From contig OU612066.1 of NCBI GenBank assembly GCA_914767715.1, positions 20,556,283 through 20,620,282 on the forward strand: a stretch of DNA of 64,000 nucleotides. Reading direction: 5' to 3'. A model generated the notes under the pieces. It worked only from the letters and a program-made list of their open reading frames with translations. It was not told the DNA's origin and did no database searches. The translations under genes were made by a program, and so were the position numbers. This stretch comes from Membranipora membranacea (lineage: Eukaryota > Bryozoa > Gymnolaemata > Cheilostomatida > Membraniporidae). Shown here one piece after another: positions 25,690 to 37,374 of the stretch; the stretch's first letter is position 1, and the number at the start of each line of letters is the position of its first letter.

Positions 25690-27963
25690 ATAACAGAACC
25701 AAATTTTAAGGTAAACAATATTTCGAAAAACATGACTTATTATTGATCATTTGTACCCAAAACACCCCTATCCTACAGTAGTAATATCTGCATGTGTTTC
25801 TGATAGTTTTTTGAGCTTCATCATCAATTTTGAGGTGAACAACTATCTTCTGCGTTTATATATACTTTTATTGTCAATCTACAATCATCTTTAGGAATGT
25901 TTTTCATGCAGTGACAGAACAAATACATTAAACAATAAGGAAAAGCGGAGAGAAAAAGAAAAAAAAAATACATTAGTAATAAAAATTAATAAGATTTATA
26001 GTGAACGTTTCTTGGGAACGTGGTAAATGTTTTTCACCCCTTAAGAAAATAATTATGAATTATTTTCCACTTTGTTGTGTTTTCCAGAACCAGTATCTGA
26101 CTCATACAGTGTTAATATAAAACTTTTTGTTTAGAGCGGTTTTTCTTTACTTGTAGTTATTCACCTCTTGATCATGAATAAATAACTCTTATTTCTTTGT
26201 CGAGAACTATTATAGATTTACCAATGACAAATGACATGATGAATTTTTCTCACAGAACAAAGCTCATAATTTTCTAGTTCACAGTGAATTGAATGCACTA
26301 TCATTGCCAACGGTTAACATACATAATTTTTTTCTTTCCATTATTTCCAGTCCTGCTTCAGCTAAGCACATCAACTTTTGACCGAATTTTCCAAGCCACT
26401 TACTCTTGAAGGGGATTTTTCTGAATCATGGACAAACTATGGAAAATATCTCTTAAAACTAAATTTTGATTTTTCTTGCGCCCAATACCAAAATCCTTTT
26501 CAGCTCCTACTGTGCAAGCCACTCAATTCGATTTCGTTTCAAACTGTAATGCCAAAGGGAAAACATATCTTTTGCAAAGCTCAGCCCTAATCTGGATGAA
26601 AATCGCATTTAATTCACTGAGACTTAAAAAGGGCCCGTCGAGCATAGCAACCCTTAGGGATACAATGTCTTGTTATGCTAGACTTAGAGTAACCAGCTGG
26701 AATTGCTGATCTATTATCTATTATCTGATTATTTACCAGTTTAACAAGAAATAAAAAAAGAAAACCTCCCTTTCCTCATCTGATTCAGCACATGCGCTGC
26801 ACAAAATCTTCAACTGTTTGATTGGCAGAGGTTTTCATGTTTGCGCTATAAAATACTGAAATGGACTGTTCGGATATAGCTTTCTGGTGTATTACGAAGT
26901 GAACATGTGATAATATTGATGTAAAAAAGAAGTGAACCCATACACAGAAGTTAATAAAGGTTTAGACCTACATACTAAACCCTATCAACATAGATAGCCA
27001 GAATTTGCACAGCCTCTTCCAAACTTAACTGGACATTTTGTCTTTCTGGTTTTATTTCTGGTTGAAACTGTTTGGTGCAAAATTTGCGCTTATGGTTATT
27101 TTTCCTAATGGAAAATTGTAGTACAAACTATAGCAAGGTAACAAAAAATAAATATCATGTTAATTATTGAAGGCTCACTTGACAGCAATATTGGGTCACC
27201 TGGTTCAGATGCTGTGCAGTCATTATCTAGTGTGTGAATGCATCATCACAGTCAGATAGAATAGTGAGCGTTGACTGGTGCAACCTCACTAACTTATGAA
27301 CTGTTGGTGATAGAATCATTTTTTTCAGCATTCACACCTATTTGCTCTAAAAGTGCATTTGACTACAAGATTCTTTTGTTCTCATTGATTTTGCAAAATT
27401 GTCACATAATTTGAGATAAGATAATGTGTTTAAACTAAATCCCCATGAACCCACTAACTTATTATTTGGTATGCTTTTCTTTTGGCGTCCCAATCGAGCA
27501 TAACCATGGAAGTAAGAGTAAACAAAAATTAAAAGAACAATATAATAAGACATATATAATATATACAAGATAGCTATGAATGCTAGGTAACAGAAGAAAA
27601 CATTCGTTAGTTGCTATAAAAAAGAACTTAAGTGCTGCCAAGTCTGAAAGGAGACTAGATCTCTTACAGTCTTAGCTCCATGAATTATTGAATTGATAGG
27701 AAGATAAGTCTGTCTGTGAGAAATCTAATCTCTCTAAATTCCAGCCTGAATGTTTAAATATGCCAATTGTAACATCTTCAATATCAATCTAATTAACGAC
27801 ACAAGTTTGATATTTGATATAATAAGTGCTGAAACTTGAGATTTAGGTATAAAACCGGATCACTTTAGTGGGTTGGTTCATTTATTTCGATTTTCGAACA
27901 TCAGGATGGACTATAAATTTTGGTGAAGTTAGTTGTGGTACATAACTCTGGAAATAGCACACG
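25690..27963. repeat. Segmental duplication, right partner of 11160-13545
   Basis: Direct-orientation copy of the 3' flank of WSC copy 2 and the upstream region plus leader exon of the next plus-strand copy. It lacks the roughly 500-bp insert seen at 11940-12440 and has its own insert around 25855-26005. Confidence 0.75.
27906..27963 (+). pseudogene. WSC leader-exon relic, copy 5
   Basis: The exon is 58 nt, the same length as the leader exons of copies 1-3, beginning ATGGACTATAAATTTTGG. The seventh codon is TGA. The donor GTGAGT and the upstream TATA-like TATAAAAC (27848-27855) are kept. No further WSC exon follows; a transposon-like element starts 53 bp downstream at 28016. Confidence 0.8.
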
Positions 27964-28015
27964 GTGAGTCACCATAATTTATTTTTGTTTTTTTGCCTTA
28001 CTACATGATCTTTAC

Positions 28016-28633
28016 TAGTGATAGCAACGAGACGGATCTCACGTGACTTGTCTCCTCGGGATAGTATCTCGTCCCGTCGAGACAGACAACTCCTAATACA
28101 TGTCGGGGCTACTAGCATTGTAAATTGTAGTAGCTGGACAAAATATTGCCTACACCCAGACTCGAACGAGTGACTTTGTGTTCAGCAGTCCACGCTCTTA
28201 CCCATTATGCCACAGAGTTAATATGTCGTCATATGAAATTAAGACTATGATACTATGAAAAGATAGTTATTAGTCATACTTTTGCTGCGATTATTAAACG
28301 GCTTACAACACTACATGAAGCTTTCTTTAGGCATCTATAATTCAATAAATACTTGACAGAATTTGATGAAACTTGGTCTCAACATAGTTCCTTTTTTCTA
28401 GATGATACAAACAAGCAAACAAACAAACCCGTTACAAACTGAATCAAATGTACTATAAGCTGATTGCACTAGTGATAGTGAATGAATATCCACCATTCTT
28501 TTATATTGCGATATCTGATGAATGTTTTATCGGCATTGATATATGTCTCGGTCTCGTCTCGGTCTCGTCCAGAATTTTCTTGCTGTCTTGGTCCCGTCCC
28601 GTCTCGCCAAAATCTGACAATTTGCCATCACTA
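28016..28633. mobile_element. Candidate DNA transposon relic
   Basis: The left end TAGTGATAGCAA matches the right end reversed, TAGTGATGGCAA (11/12). Direct repeats CTTTAC flank it (28010-28015 and 28635-28640, one base off the right end). Both ends carry GTCTCG/GACGGGAC repeats in opposite orientation. A tRNA-like segment with TGGCATAATGGGTA and CGTTCGAGTCT boxes lies inside at 28140-28214 on minus. No transposase frame is seen. It interrupts what would have been intron 1 of copy 5. Confidence 0.5.
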
Positions 28634-28934
28634 ACTTTACTCATAAATTTAATAACAAAACCTAGACAGGATACTGTACATAGCTAAAGGTATACAGCTA
28701 TAGAAGCTAAAAAAACATTGAGGCACATAATTGTTGGTGAAGTTACTTCATTGGTGGGATTGCGTAATTAAAATGGCTGTCCTTTCCATACCACCTATGT
28801 GGTAGACAGCCTGAGTATCGTTGTCGTATTATGTGGCGGACATCCCTCCATGTTTAATGATGAGGGTATGATGTAGTGGGTGTTAGTATGTGATTTCAAC
28901 TACCAAGTAACAAAAGAGATGATGTGAAAATATT

Positions 28935-29000
28935 TGGCCTCATCGGGATTTGAAGTCGGGCCTCTCGCATACACACTAACCACTCAGCCATGCATGCCGC
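28935..29000 (-). repeat. tRNA-like (possible SINE) sequence
   Basis: On minus an A-box TGGCTGAGTGGTTA is followed by a B-box-like ACTTCAAATCCC at tRNA spacing. The anticodon arm cannot be folded convincingly. A SINE head or decayed Ser/Leu-type tRNA is possible. Confidence 0.35.
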
Positions 29001-29298
29001 TTCAGCTTACAGATTTAAATTTACATGAATGGGTAAAGTAAGATGTTGTTTAGTTATTAATTGATTTCAAGCTTTCATAGCGCTTATCAGGCAAAATAAG
29101 TCTAAAAAATATAATTAGCACCCCCTCAACTGGTTTTACTGTGTGGTTGAAAACGGACTGTGATTCAGCCATTTTTTGAAAAAGTGGTATGAGGCATTAA
29201 TTGGGGTTCTTTTCTTTTTTATACACATTCATTTATCATTAACACAAATCTGAAGTTTTGTGGATTATTAGGTCTGAGTCGCTGAAACACTGCACAGA

Positions 29299-29339
29299 GT
29301 TAATATCACTGAGTATATATCCTTACTCTGTGGATTTAT
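29299..29339. repeat. Decayed member of the GAGTAAGGATAT palindrome family
   Basis: CACTGAGTATATATCC followed by TTACTCTGT resembles the insert at 51225-51251, with mismatches in one arm. The flanks no longer form a clear duplication (GTTAATAT and GGATTTAT). Confidence 0.45.
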
Positions 29340-32300
29340 TGTTTGATTTTCTTGATGCCCTTACTCTCTTCTGTTACTTAACAATATACTCACCCCGATC
29401 CCCTTCCCACCTCCCACAATTATATTACATCGTATTTTATTATGTTATGTTATATTATATTATATTATATCTTACCTTGATCTCAATATCATCACCAGTT
29501 GTAACAGCCATATCAAGAGTCATTTTCGATTATCTCGAATTTGCTTGAGTGTCCAGAAAATATATTCATAATGGTTCAGCTTGCCTGCGGTCAGTAACAG
29601 TCCAGTCCAGTCTGTCTGCCAAACAGATCAAGTTACGGTCTTATACCCCTCACCATGCCAAAAGGTTCCTGATCTTCACAAAGTGATATCGATTGGATGA
29701 CATAAGAAAAGGGTATAAATGGCGATGATAACATGTCTGCAGTATTCTTGGCTACTCATTATCACAGGAACAGTGTGACTCAATTTATTCTTCTTCCTCA
29801 ACGTGATGTGCTTTTACGAATTGCAGCTCATCAATGAAATTATCAGAATTACAACAGTTGCCTAATGAGCAGGTTTGATATTGGGAAGGAACTTGCCTGA
29901 AGGCAAAAAGGATAGTTTCAGTTCTAATTTTTAGCTTACATTTATGAAAATTTATGCAGCTCAATTAAATCTGATACACTGCTAATTTGATTTACAGGTT
30001 GTTATGAAAGTACATGCCAGTTTTATCAATGTTCGACTGGTGGCAGTGACAGGAGTCAACTCTACAAATTTCATCATTCATTAACAGACCCTGTATAGAT
30101 GGGTGATCCCGCGAAGGGGGAATAAGGGGCCTTCCTGAAAGGATTTTTGAAAAATTGAAGCAGTTTTTAGGGGTTTCAGCCCTATTTGGAATTGACAAGC
30201 AAGTGGCAAGGGACAAAATTTTACCTCTGATCCCTACTGTGAATCACTCTGCCTGCAGAATAGCCTTGTGACATAGTCTATCTCTGGGTTTCCATTGTTT
30301 TCCCAATTTCGGTACTCAGACTAGGTGAATTAGTTCAAGCCCTATGCTGCAGAGACGAACGTATGCCTCAACAGTTCGCACATGCACAGACTGACTGTGA
30401 ATGGTTAATCCATTAACCTCGACCTTCAGCCCTTAACTGAAGGAGTTAGGAGTGCTCTTGGGATCTTTGAGGTCCAGGTTCAGTTCCCCGCGCCGGCAGT
30501 CATTTCTTATTTAGTACTAGGGCACCATTCATCCTAGCCAGGTCCTTGTGGAATGGGACTAAAAATACCGGATGTTTTACACTCCACATGCAGCAAAAAT
30601 AACCTCTTTTACATAAATTATATAGGGTGTGGCATGAGTACTATGGGTCCCAGATCCTGAACTCAAGAGAAGATAACTCTCTCCGCTCCAAATATGATGC
30701 AGGAACTTTGACTTCAAATTTCTCCATCTGATTAAATTCCTAACTACTCAAATCCCGGATCCTGGAGATTGAACAGGTCTCCCCTTACGAGTTGGAAAAT
30801 AGCAAGGTCATGTTTAAAAACAAAATTACTTGCTCTTTTCCATGTAACTCATCGTGAATTGAGTGAGTGGACACAAAAGTACATTTGGTACTGTGACGAA
30901 ATCAGGTCAATTTTACTATACGCTAATCATTTTGGAGTTGGCACTAATGACTGTCGGGTGACTTTCGCCAACTTTCATTCACTTTTGTTTATTGCTGAGC
31001 AATTGATGCAAATAGATAGTAGATAGATAGATAGATAGTGAGTTGGTAATGTGTGTGCGGGTAAGCGTGCTAAAACGTGATATTTGATGCAACATGAATG
31101 GAAGAGTTGTCTTTTGTAACTTTAACCTATCCTACGTTGATAAAACTGTCATATCTTAATTACTGTGTGTTAACAAAATTCTGATGCAAAGCAATAAAAC
31201 CTCATAGAAAACAAAGAGCTGGCAACTGGCATCTGACCAGATTCATTTCTATTTCATGACACCTGCTCTTACTAAAATAATTACCCTAGTAGAGGCTGGC
31301 CCTTGCAAAAACCTCCGCACCACTTGGAATACTATTATTACATCTGTATGTATTACCTAGGTAAATTTCCCTGATGTATTGGGATGTTTTCTTGAACTGC
31401 AATTTTAGCCTGTCCATATTATCAAAGTAGTATTATCTCCTGTGTGGTTATGCAGCAACCCACTGGTGTGAATTGTCATGTTTGTATCAGTATCAATTAA
31501 AAGTTTGACAACTTGTTTGAAATTGTGGTATTAGGTCAGACTCGTGCTAACAGAATGAATTAGGTTTTCGGGTGAGGACTGTGGCCAGCCAAACCATAAG
31601 CCCATTTATTTGTAGTGACCTCACTTAGATTGCTGCAGAATTCATATTGTCAAGCTAGCAGAAAACAATGTCCATACATAGCTTCATTTGTTTTAAATGT
31701 TATATTGGTTATTATAGAAATTTCATGGAAATCAATTATTGGTAATGAGTGGAAGAATAGATTTTATGACTCTACCATTAGTAAGATAGCAATGAAAATT
31801 CCCTTTTTGTATAGTATAAGAAAGATTTGTGGCTGAGGCCAGTCAGTCCTGGGCTGGTGATAAGCTGTTGCCCTTAGGTCGCTATTAAAGTTTGTTCCCA
31901 AAAACTAGGCTTGTTTGCTGACTAATGAAACAAGTATGATAAGAGTAGTGGTTAGGCCCACAAAAGAAATTGAAGTTTCATCGTGACTGTATACGACAAA
32001 AGGTCCCACTTGTAAGGATTTTCCATTTGCTGTCAAAGCTATTTGGGAATTCGACAAATATTTATAAATGTATTGATTTCTTTTACCTGTGTATTATTGA
32101 AATTCCCTGATTAAAAACTTGTAGTTTATAAAGCTGAGGATAACGGCCTGTATGGTACCAAATCTTAAATAGTAGACCTGCATGTATGGTATAAAATATT
32201 TGTACTGGGAACGCCCAAAAATAGCTGGTTACTCATCTTTCATCTTCCTTCTAACAAAATGTGCACCAAAATATTCTGTGTGGCAAATTTGTAGATTGAG

Positions 32301-32344
32301 GACCTGCATACAGTAATACATAGTATATAGGTTGGTTGATATCA

Positions 32345-32548
32345 ATGGAGCGGAAAAGTTTGATTCAGAGTAGAAAAGATTGATGCAGCAGAACAAAAAG
32401 TTTGATGCAGAGTATAAAAGTTTGATGCAGAACAGAAAAGTTTGATGCAGAACAGAAAAGTTTAATTCAGAGTAGAAAAGTTTGATTAAGAGGAGAAAAG
32501 TTTGATGCAGAACTTGAAAGTTGGATGCAGAAAAGTTTAATGCAGGCC
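32345..32548 (+). repeat. Minisatellite, about 20-22 bp unit
   Basis: About nine to ten imperfect units of AAAAGTTTGATGCAGAACAG, varying at the GATGCAG/GATTCAG step. Confidence 0.85.
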
Positions 32549-33239
32549 TTTTTTAAATTAAATTCACCGCAGATAAGTTTAATTTGATCCGGCTTTCTGG
32601 GCCACGGTACTTTTTGCTTTCAAAAAAGTTGTAATTTTGAAATATTCGATTAACAAACTGCAATTCGTGGAACTCACATCACGTTCAGGAAATAGAATAA
32701 ATTGAGTCACGCATGATAAGCACCGTGTCCCTGGGATAATGACAAGTCGAGAGTATTACAGATAGGTCTCATGCCAGAAACCGGTGCCATTTTTACCCAT
32801 ATCTTATGTCATCCGATCAATTTCACCTTTTGAAGAGACAGGAACCTTTTAGCTAGCTAGGTAAGCTGTAACCTGATCTGTTCAACAGGCAGAGACTGGA
32901 CTGTTACCTGATCGCAGCTAAGCTGAGCCATTGTAGATCTAATTTTTCCGACACAAAAACAAATTAAAAATAATCAAGATAATTGAAAATGACTCTTGAT
33001 ACGGCTGTTACAACTGGTGGTGAAATTGATGTTGGGAGATGTGATGGGGATTGGGGTGAGTATATCAATAAATAACAGAAGATAGTTTGGGCCCTCAATG
33101 ACTTAATTCATTAAAACCAATTGAACCGGTTAAACACTCGCGGTTCTGCGCCTCAATTACCCTTGCTTCTCTGCACATGGGCCCCATTCGTTAATTTTAT
33201 CATGTTTTAATATCCAAACCATGTATTGAATGAAAAATA

Positions 33240-33745
33240 AATTCAAATCACGTTTTTATCACACACAGTACCAACTGTACGTTTTCTCAAGTATTTCTAG
33301 ACAAAACTTAGTTACAAATAATAATAAAAGAAAATAACGTGAAAATAAGTGGAATTCACCAGACATTGATGCCGTTGTGTAGCTTGTATTATAATATCAC
33401 GTTTTTTATCACATTTACACACAGTGTACCAAGCATACATTTATGTTTTCTCAAGTATATATCTTAACATAACTTAGCAATAGATAAAAGAGAATGAGAG
33501 TTGGAAAAATTCACTGACATACTGTGTTATAATATCACATATACACATATGCAGTATCAAGGGTACTTATGTGTTTTCTCAAGTATATTTAAGATATAAT
33601 TAACTAAGGGAATAACAGTTGATGAAATTCACCAGACAAATTTACACAAACGCAGTACCAAGGGTACTTTTGTTTTCTCACATTTATCTTTAAACATAAC
33701 TAAGAAATAGATTAAAGTAAATACCTGCTATCGTAATTCACCTGT
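33240..33745 (+). repeat. Degenerate tandem repeat, about 105-145 bp unit
   Basis: Four imperfect units, each with CAGTACCAA (or a variant), GTTTTCTCA, an AACATAACT-like block and AATTCAC or a variant. Units begin near 33247, 33394, 33531 and 33640. Confidence 0.65.
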
Positions 33746-33958
33746 AATTGTTGCCAACAACAAAAATAATGATTAACATAATAGTAAACTTGACCTAATT
33801 TCATCACATGTAAGGAAGGAGGAAGGTTGATAATGAAATGCTACTACCAGCTATCCCAGCACAGTTTGAGCGCTGCTTAAACTAGAAACAACTGTAGGGT
33901 ATTAACTAGGAGGTTGCTGTTTGGATGGCTTCACTTTCTAACTTGAATATCAATAGGC

Positions 33959-34026
33959 ATGCTAGCATTGCCGGGGGGTCGTCGGGCGAGGGGCAAAAGT
34001 CTGGGGGGCTCAGACTATGCTAGCAT
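33959..34026. mobile_element. GTCTGG hairpin micro-element with 10-bp TSD (locus 1)
   Basis: A 48-bp insert (33969-34016) lies between identical ATGCTAGCAT copies at 33959-33968 and 34017-34026. Its right half contains GGGGCAAAAGTCTGG and ends in a hairpin with AGTCTG and CAGACT arms. Relatives are at 40092-40142, 48994-49070 and 63738-63786. Confidence 0.75.
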
Positions 34027-34796
34027 CAGAGTAACTAGGAAATTATAATCCACCCTCAATGACGTTTGTGATAGATTCTTGTCATATTTTCTCAGTGAAG
34101 ATAAAGTGGAATTACAATTTGATGCCTCCCGCTTCACAATGAAAGGTCAGGAGGCTAGGAGCAGCCTGATGGTCCAGATTTGCCACTACCACTTCCTAGC
34201 CATATCTGATCAGGACCATAAATACAGGAGTCCTACAGCTGTGTGCTGGAATGCAGTATCAAAATCCCCTCTGAATCCTTGAATTAAGAGCAGCTGGTTA
34301 CGGCTGGCAAGGGAATAGGCTTACACAGGCGGTCAAATGAAACCTGGTGGATAAAAATAAAAGAGTGGCCCGGCCTAATTGACTCCTGTGTAGAGCATTG
34401 CCCTGAGGTGTCCTGACATAATGTTATGAGCCGTCTGGTAGGAGTCATTTCGTCACTTCTGATTAGCAGGCGCTCTCGAGTAGGAGATGGCTCAAAATAT
34501 CTTTGCGCCAAAATGAGTTTACTAATACGTTGGTGTAAACCTCTAGTACAACCTGCATTACTTGGCTAACCTAGCCACATAGCCACTGAAAACAACCGGA
34601 ATTCCACTCTAAAGCAAGACATTAAAGCACAAAGCTTGAAATAAGAATTTGAAATTGTCAGAGAGAAACATTGACTACCTACTACTTACTACAACAGCAG
34701 GAAGATAGGCAAGGTATAAACTAAAAAATGTTTTACACAGCTTAATTACTTTTTGCTGATTTTGTTATGTTTTGTTAACCATGATGCAGTGAAAAC

Positions 34797-34869
34797 TGGA
34801 AGTGCCGGGTGTCGATCCCGGTGCCTCTCACATGTGAAGCCAGCGCTCTACCATTTGAGCTACACCCTC
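34797..34869 (-). tRNA. tRNA-Ala-like sequence with CAC anticodon (gene or pseudogene)
   Basis: 73 nt on minus fold to exact cloverleaf lengths: 7-bp acceptor, 4-bp D stem (GCTC/GAGC), 5-bp anticodon stem, 5-nt variable loop, perfect 5-bp T stem (CCGGG/CCCGG). The body resembles animal tRNA-Ala (GGTGTAGCTC start, CCGG-rich T stem), and a G3:U70 pair, the alanine identity mark, is present. The anticodon loop reads TTCACAT, which gives CAC (Val codon GTG). An A2:C71 mismatch, a G29:G41 mismatch and an altered T loop (ATCGACA) suggest decay. It could also be the head of a SINE. Confidence 0.45.
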
Positions 34870-36256
34870 ACCTAATATATGCAAGCGAAAATATATCAGG
34901 TGTTTGCTGAGAATATAGAGGAATATAAAAGAATTATATACTGCCAGAAGAACTTGAGGAATCATACAAGCAACAAAAAATTCTTAGAACTAATGTTTAG
35001 ATATTGTAGTTGGTAGCGCAAAGACTTGGTAACACACAGTCTGAAATCATTCCTATAGGTAATCTCAGATCCGAGGTGTCTTGTAAGAGAGTACATTAGT
35101 ATGAGTTATCCCCTCTTTGTACATGAACAGACAACTTAAATAGAAAAATATTGAATCTATTTACAGCAGGGAGTCCCTAACTCCCCACTTACAGCATTTA
35201 CAGCATTTTGTCTTACATGATGTCATTATACAAACTTCCCATTTCTGAATAATTTCTAGTCGGAAGAAGTAAGGTCCATGCTCTGACTAACACTCTGTTG
35301 ATTGTGATAAGATGCCTTTCCACAATGTTGGTGATCAGCTTTGTGTATAATTGTATCATTTAAAATGATGCTTGTGCAGCTCTGATGCGTCAGCTGGCCA
35401 AGCAAAATTGAGCCGAACAATCTGATTGAATTCCTGCTGTTGGTGGTCTTGTTTCCCAAAGCCTTGCTTACAAATGTGGTATGGGATTGGGATGTAAATT
35501 GATCGTCTTCTAAACTAATATATTCAATTAAAATCCTAATTTTTTCCATGTTTTTTGCAGTGTTATGCCCTCTTGACTTGCGAGAATTCCCTTCACTACC
35601 ACACCAGAGAACGAGATTGTTTAACCAATGAACCAAACTCCTTTAGTTTAGCCAGGGAGACCCTGGTTTAGCCCATCGTTCTAACTGATAGGAATTGGAA
35701 CTTGAGTTATACTGAGTCACTTTGCTCATGCACTGTTTTGGGTTAAGCTGAACTAAAATTACCCCTATGACATCACCCTCCCTGATGACTTTCACTTTGT
35801 GGAATTTGCAGTTTAGTTTATCAGTGATCTACATGCCCCAGTCAATATCACAAGAATCAGTATGGCAATAACAGCTTTAGTGGTTTTGTTGTGTGTTTTG
35901 TACAGACAACTAGGGGGGCAACCTGCTTCTATCTCTGAACAAGAGTTGGCTGACTATGTTCTGCTGCAGTTTATCAAGTAGACAACAACTTTTGTACATT
36001 TGCTCCAACCTAATCAGGTTTGGAGTTATCTTATATAAATGTTAAATTGAGTACAAAATGTAGTTTGTAAAAGTTCAACTATATTGTTGCTCAACCCCTA
36101 TAATAGAGATGTACAAAATTGCTAGATCATGTAGACAATTTCTTCAATGAATTTTGTTCACTGGTTCCTATCTTCGTTACAATCAACACTGGGCATATGG
36201 ATATGCATCAATTATGAACAACAATTGATGCGCACTATGACCTAGCTATCTAGCCT

Positions 36257-36307
36257 GGGCAGGCTGTCGGGGTGGGTGGGTGCCCTTGCCACCCTGACAG
36301 CCTGCCC
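36257..36307. repeat. GC-rich hairpin
   Basis: Arms GGGCAGGCTGTC (36257-36268) and GACAGCCTGCCC (36296-36307) are perfect. Pairing continues inward (GGGTGG/CCACCC) with one mismatch, making about 19-bp arms in AT-rich surroundings. No target duplication is seen. Confidence 0.7.
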
Positions 36308-37374
36308 ATGTAAATTGATGACCTTGTAATTACAGCTTTGCAAGATTCCCTCATAATAAAAGCTTGTAATTTCTAATGAACAATAAATAATAACACACTG
36401 TGAAATCTTATCTGGTGATGTACCAAACATATTATATCACACATCCTTATATCTCCTATTAGCCTTAGTAGATTAGAAATGTGAACATGCTGGAGGGCAA
36501 AGGTGAAGAGAAGTCGGCTAGTAACAGCATGTACCATAACTTGTGACATAGTTTATGTGCTCCGACTCAGCCCAAACTGCTGGTAGAGGCTTTCCGCAGT
36601 CTAGGATAAATCATAAACTGGTAAGAACGTGGTTGATAATGGATGCCACTACCAACAACGCAGGTCAAGTTGAGCGCTTTAATCAGTGGTGACAATGATA
36701 GATACCGAAACAATGCTCGTCCTTGAAACACTGGCTGCTATCTTCCTGAGAAGGTTAAACAACACCCAGAATGTGGGTCCTTGTGCCCTATTCTTGGTGT
36801 AGAATGTGTGTTGATAAGAGCCTAGAACCACTTTTATCACATCAAACGCTAATCAAATGCAATGTTGAGGGCCATTGACTTGTTGCTTGAATGATAACCT
36901 GGATGTGGCCAGAGACTGAGTAGAATAATATTATTCACTGTTGGTTTGACCAGGACAATATTGAACCAAAAATAGCGATTTAAAACAAATTATTTTATTA
37001 CAAAAATTACAATCAAATCTTTAATATTCACAATTTGCGTCTGAGAATAATGAGAATTAAAAGAAGTAACTTATATCTAAAATCTCTACAGTCTTTGAGT
37101 ATGCGACCTAGCTCCAGGAAATGGTGAAAGCTGGGGTGTTCGGCTGGAAATTGGATCTTCTTGATGATAAAATATCCTTTAAAAAGCTGAACATGGCATA
37201 ATATTTAACCCAACATAGTAGTTTTAATAATCCTTGCAAACGTATCAATATATTACATTGTGATTGAGAAAGTCATACTCGTAGTTGATTGGATAGATTG
37301 AATGAGAGATACACCGGTGGTGAGCGTAGTCTGGTGTGCTGCCGAGAGGTCGAGAGGTCACCAAGACTGCTGAC

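Larger units (their letters stand above)
28634..37374. other. Gene-poor stretch
   Basis: I find no exon chain here on either strand. Contents are listed separately: tRNA-like sequences (28935-29000, 34797-34869), a decayed palindromic micro-insert (29299-29339), a minisatellite (32345-32548), a degenerate tandem repeat (33240-33745), a GTCTGG hairpin micro-element (33959-34026) and a hairpin (36257-36307). Near 30440-30510 a plus-strand GGTTCAGTTCCC box resembles a polymerase III B box. Simple TATTA repeats lie at about 29440-29470 and TAGA repeats at about 31017-31038. Confidence 0.6.

Noticed and set aside
34079-34282. Protein-like 67-codon frame preceded by TTTTCTCAG
   Set aside because: No following donor in frame, no partner exons and no recognisable family.
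35256-35636. 126-codon minus-strand open frame
   Set aside because: Composition is not protein-like, no motifs, no neighbouring exons.
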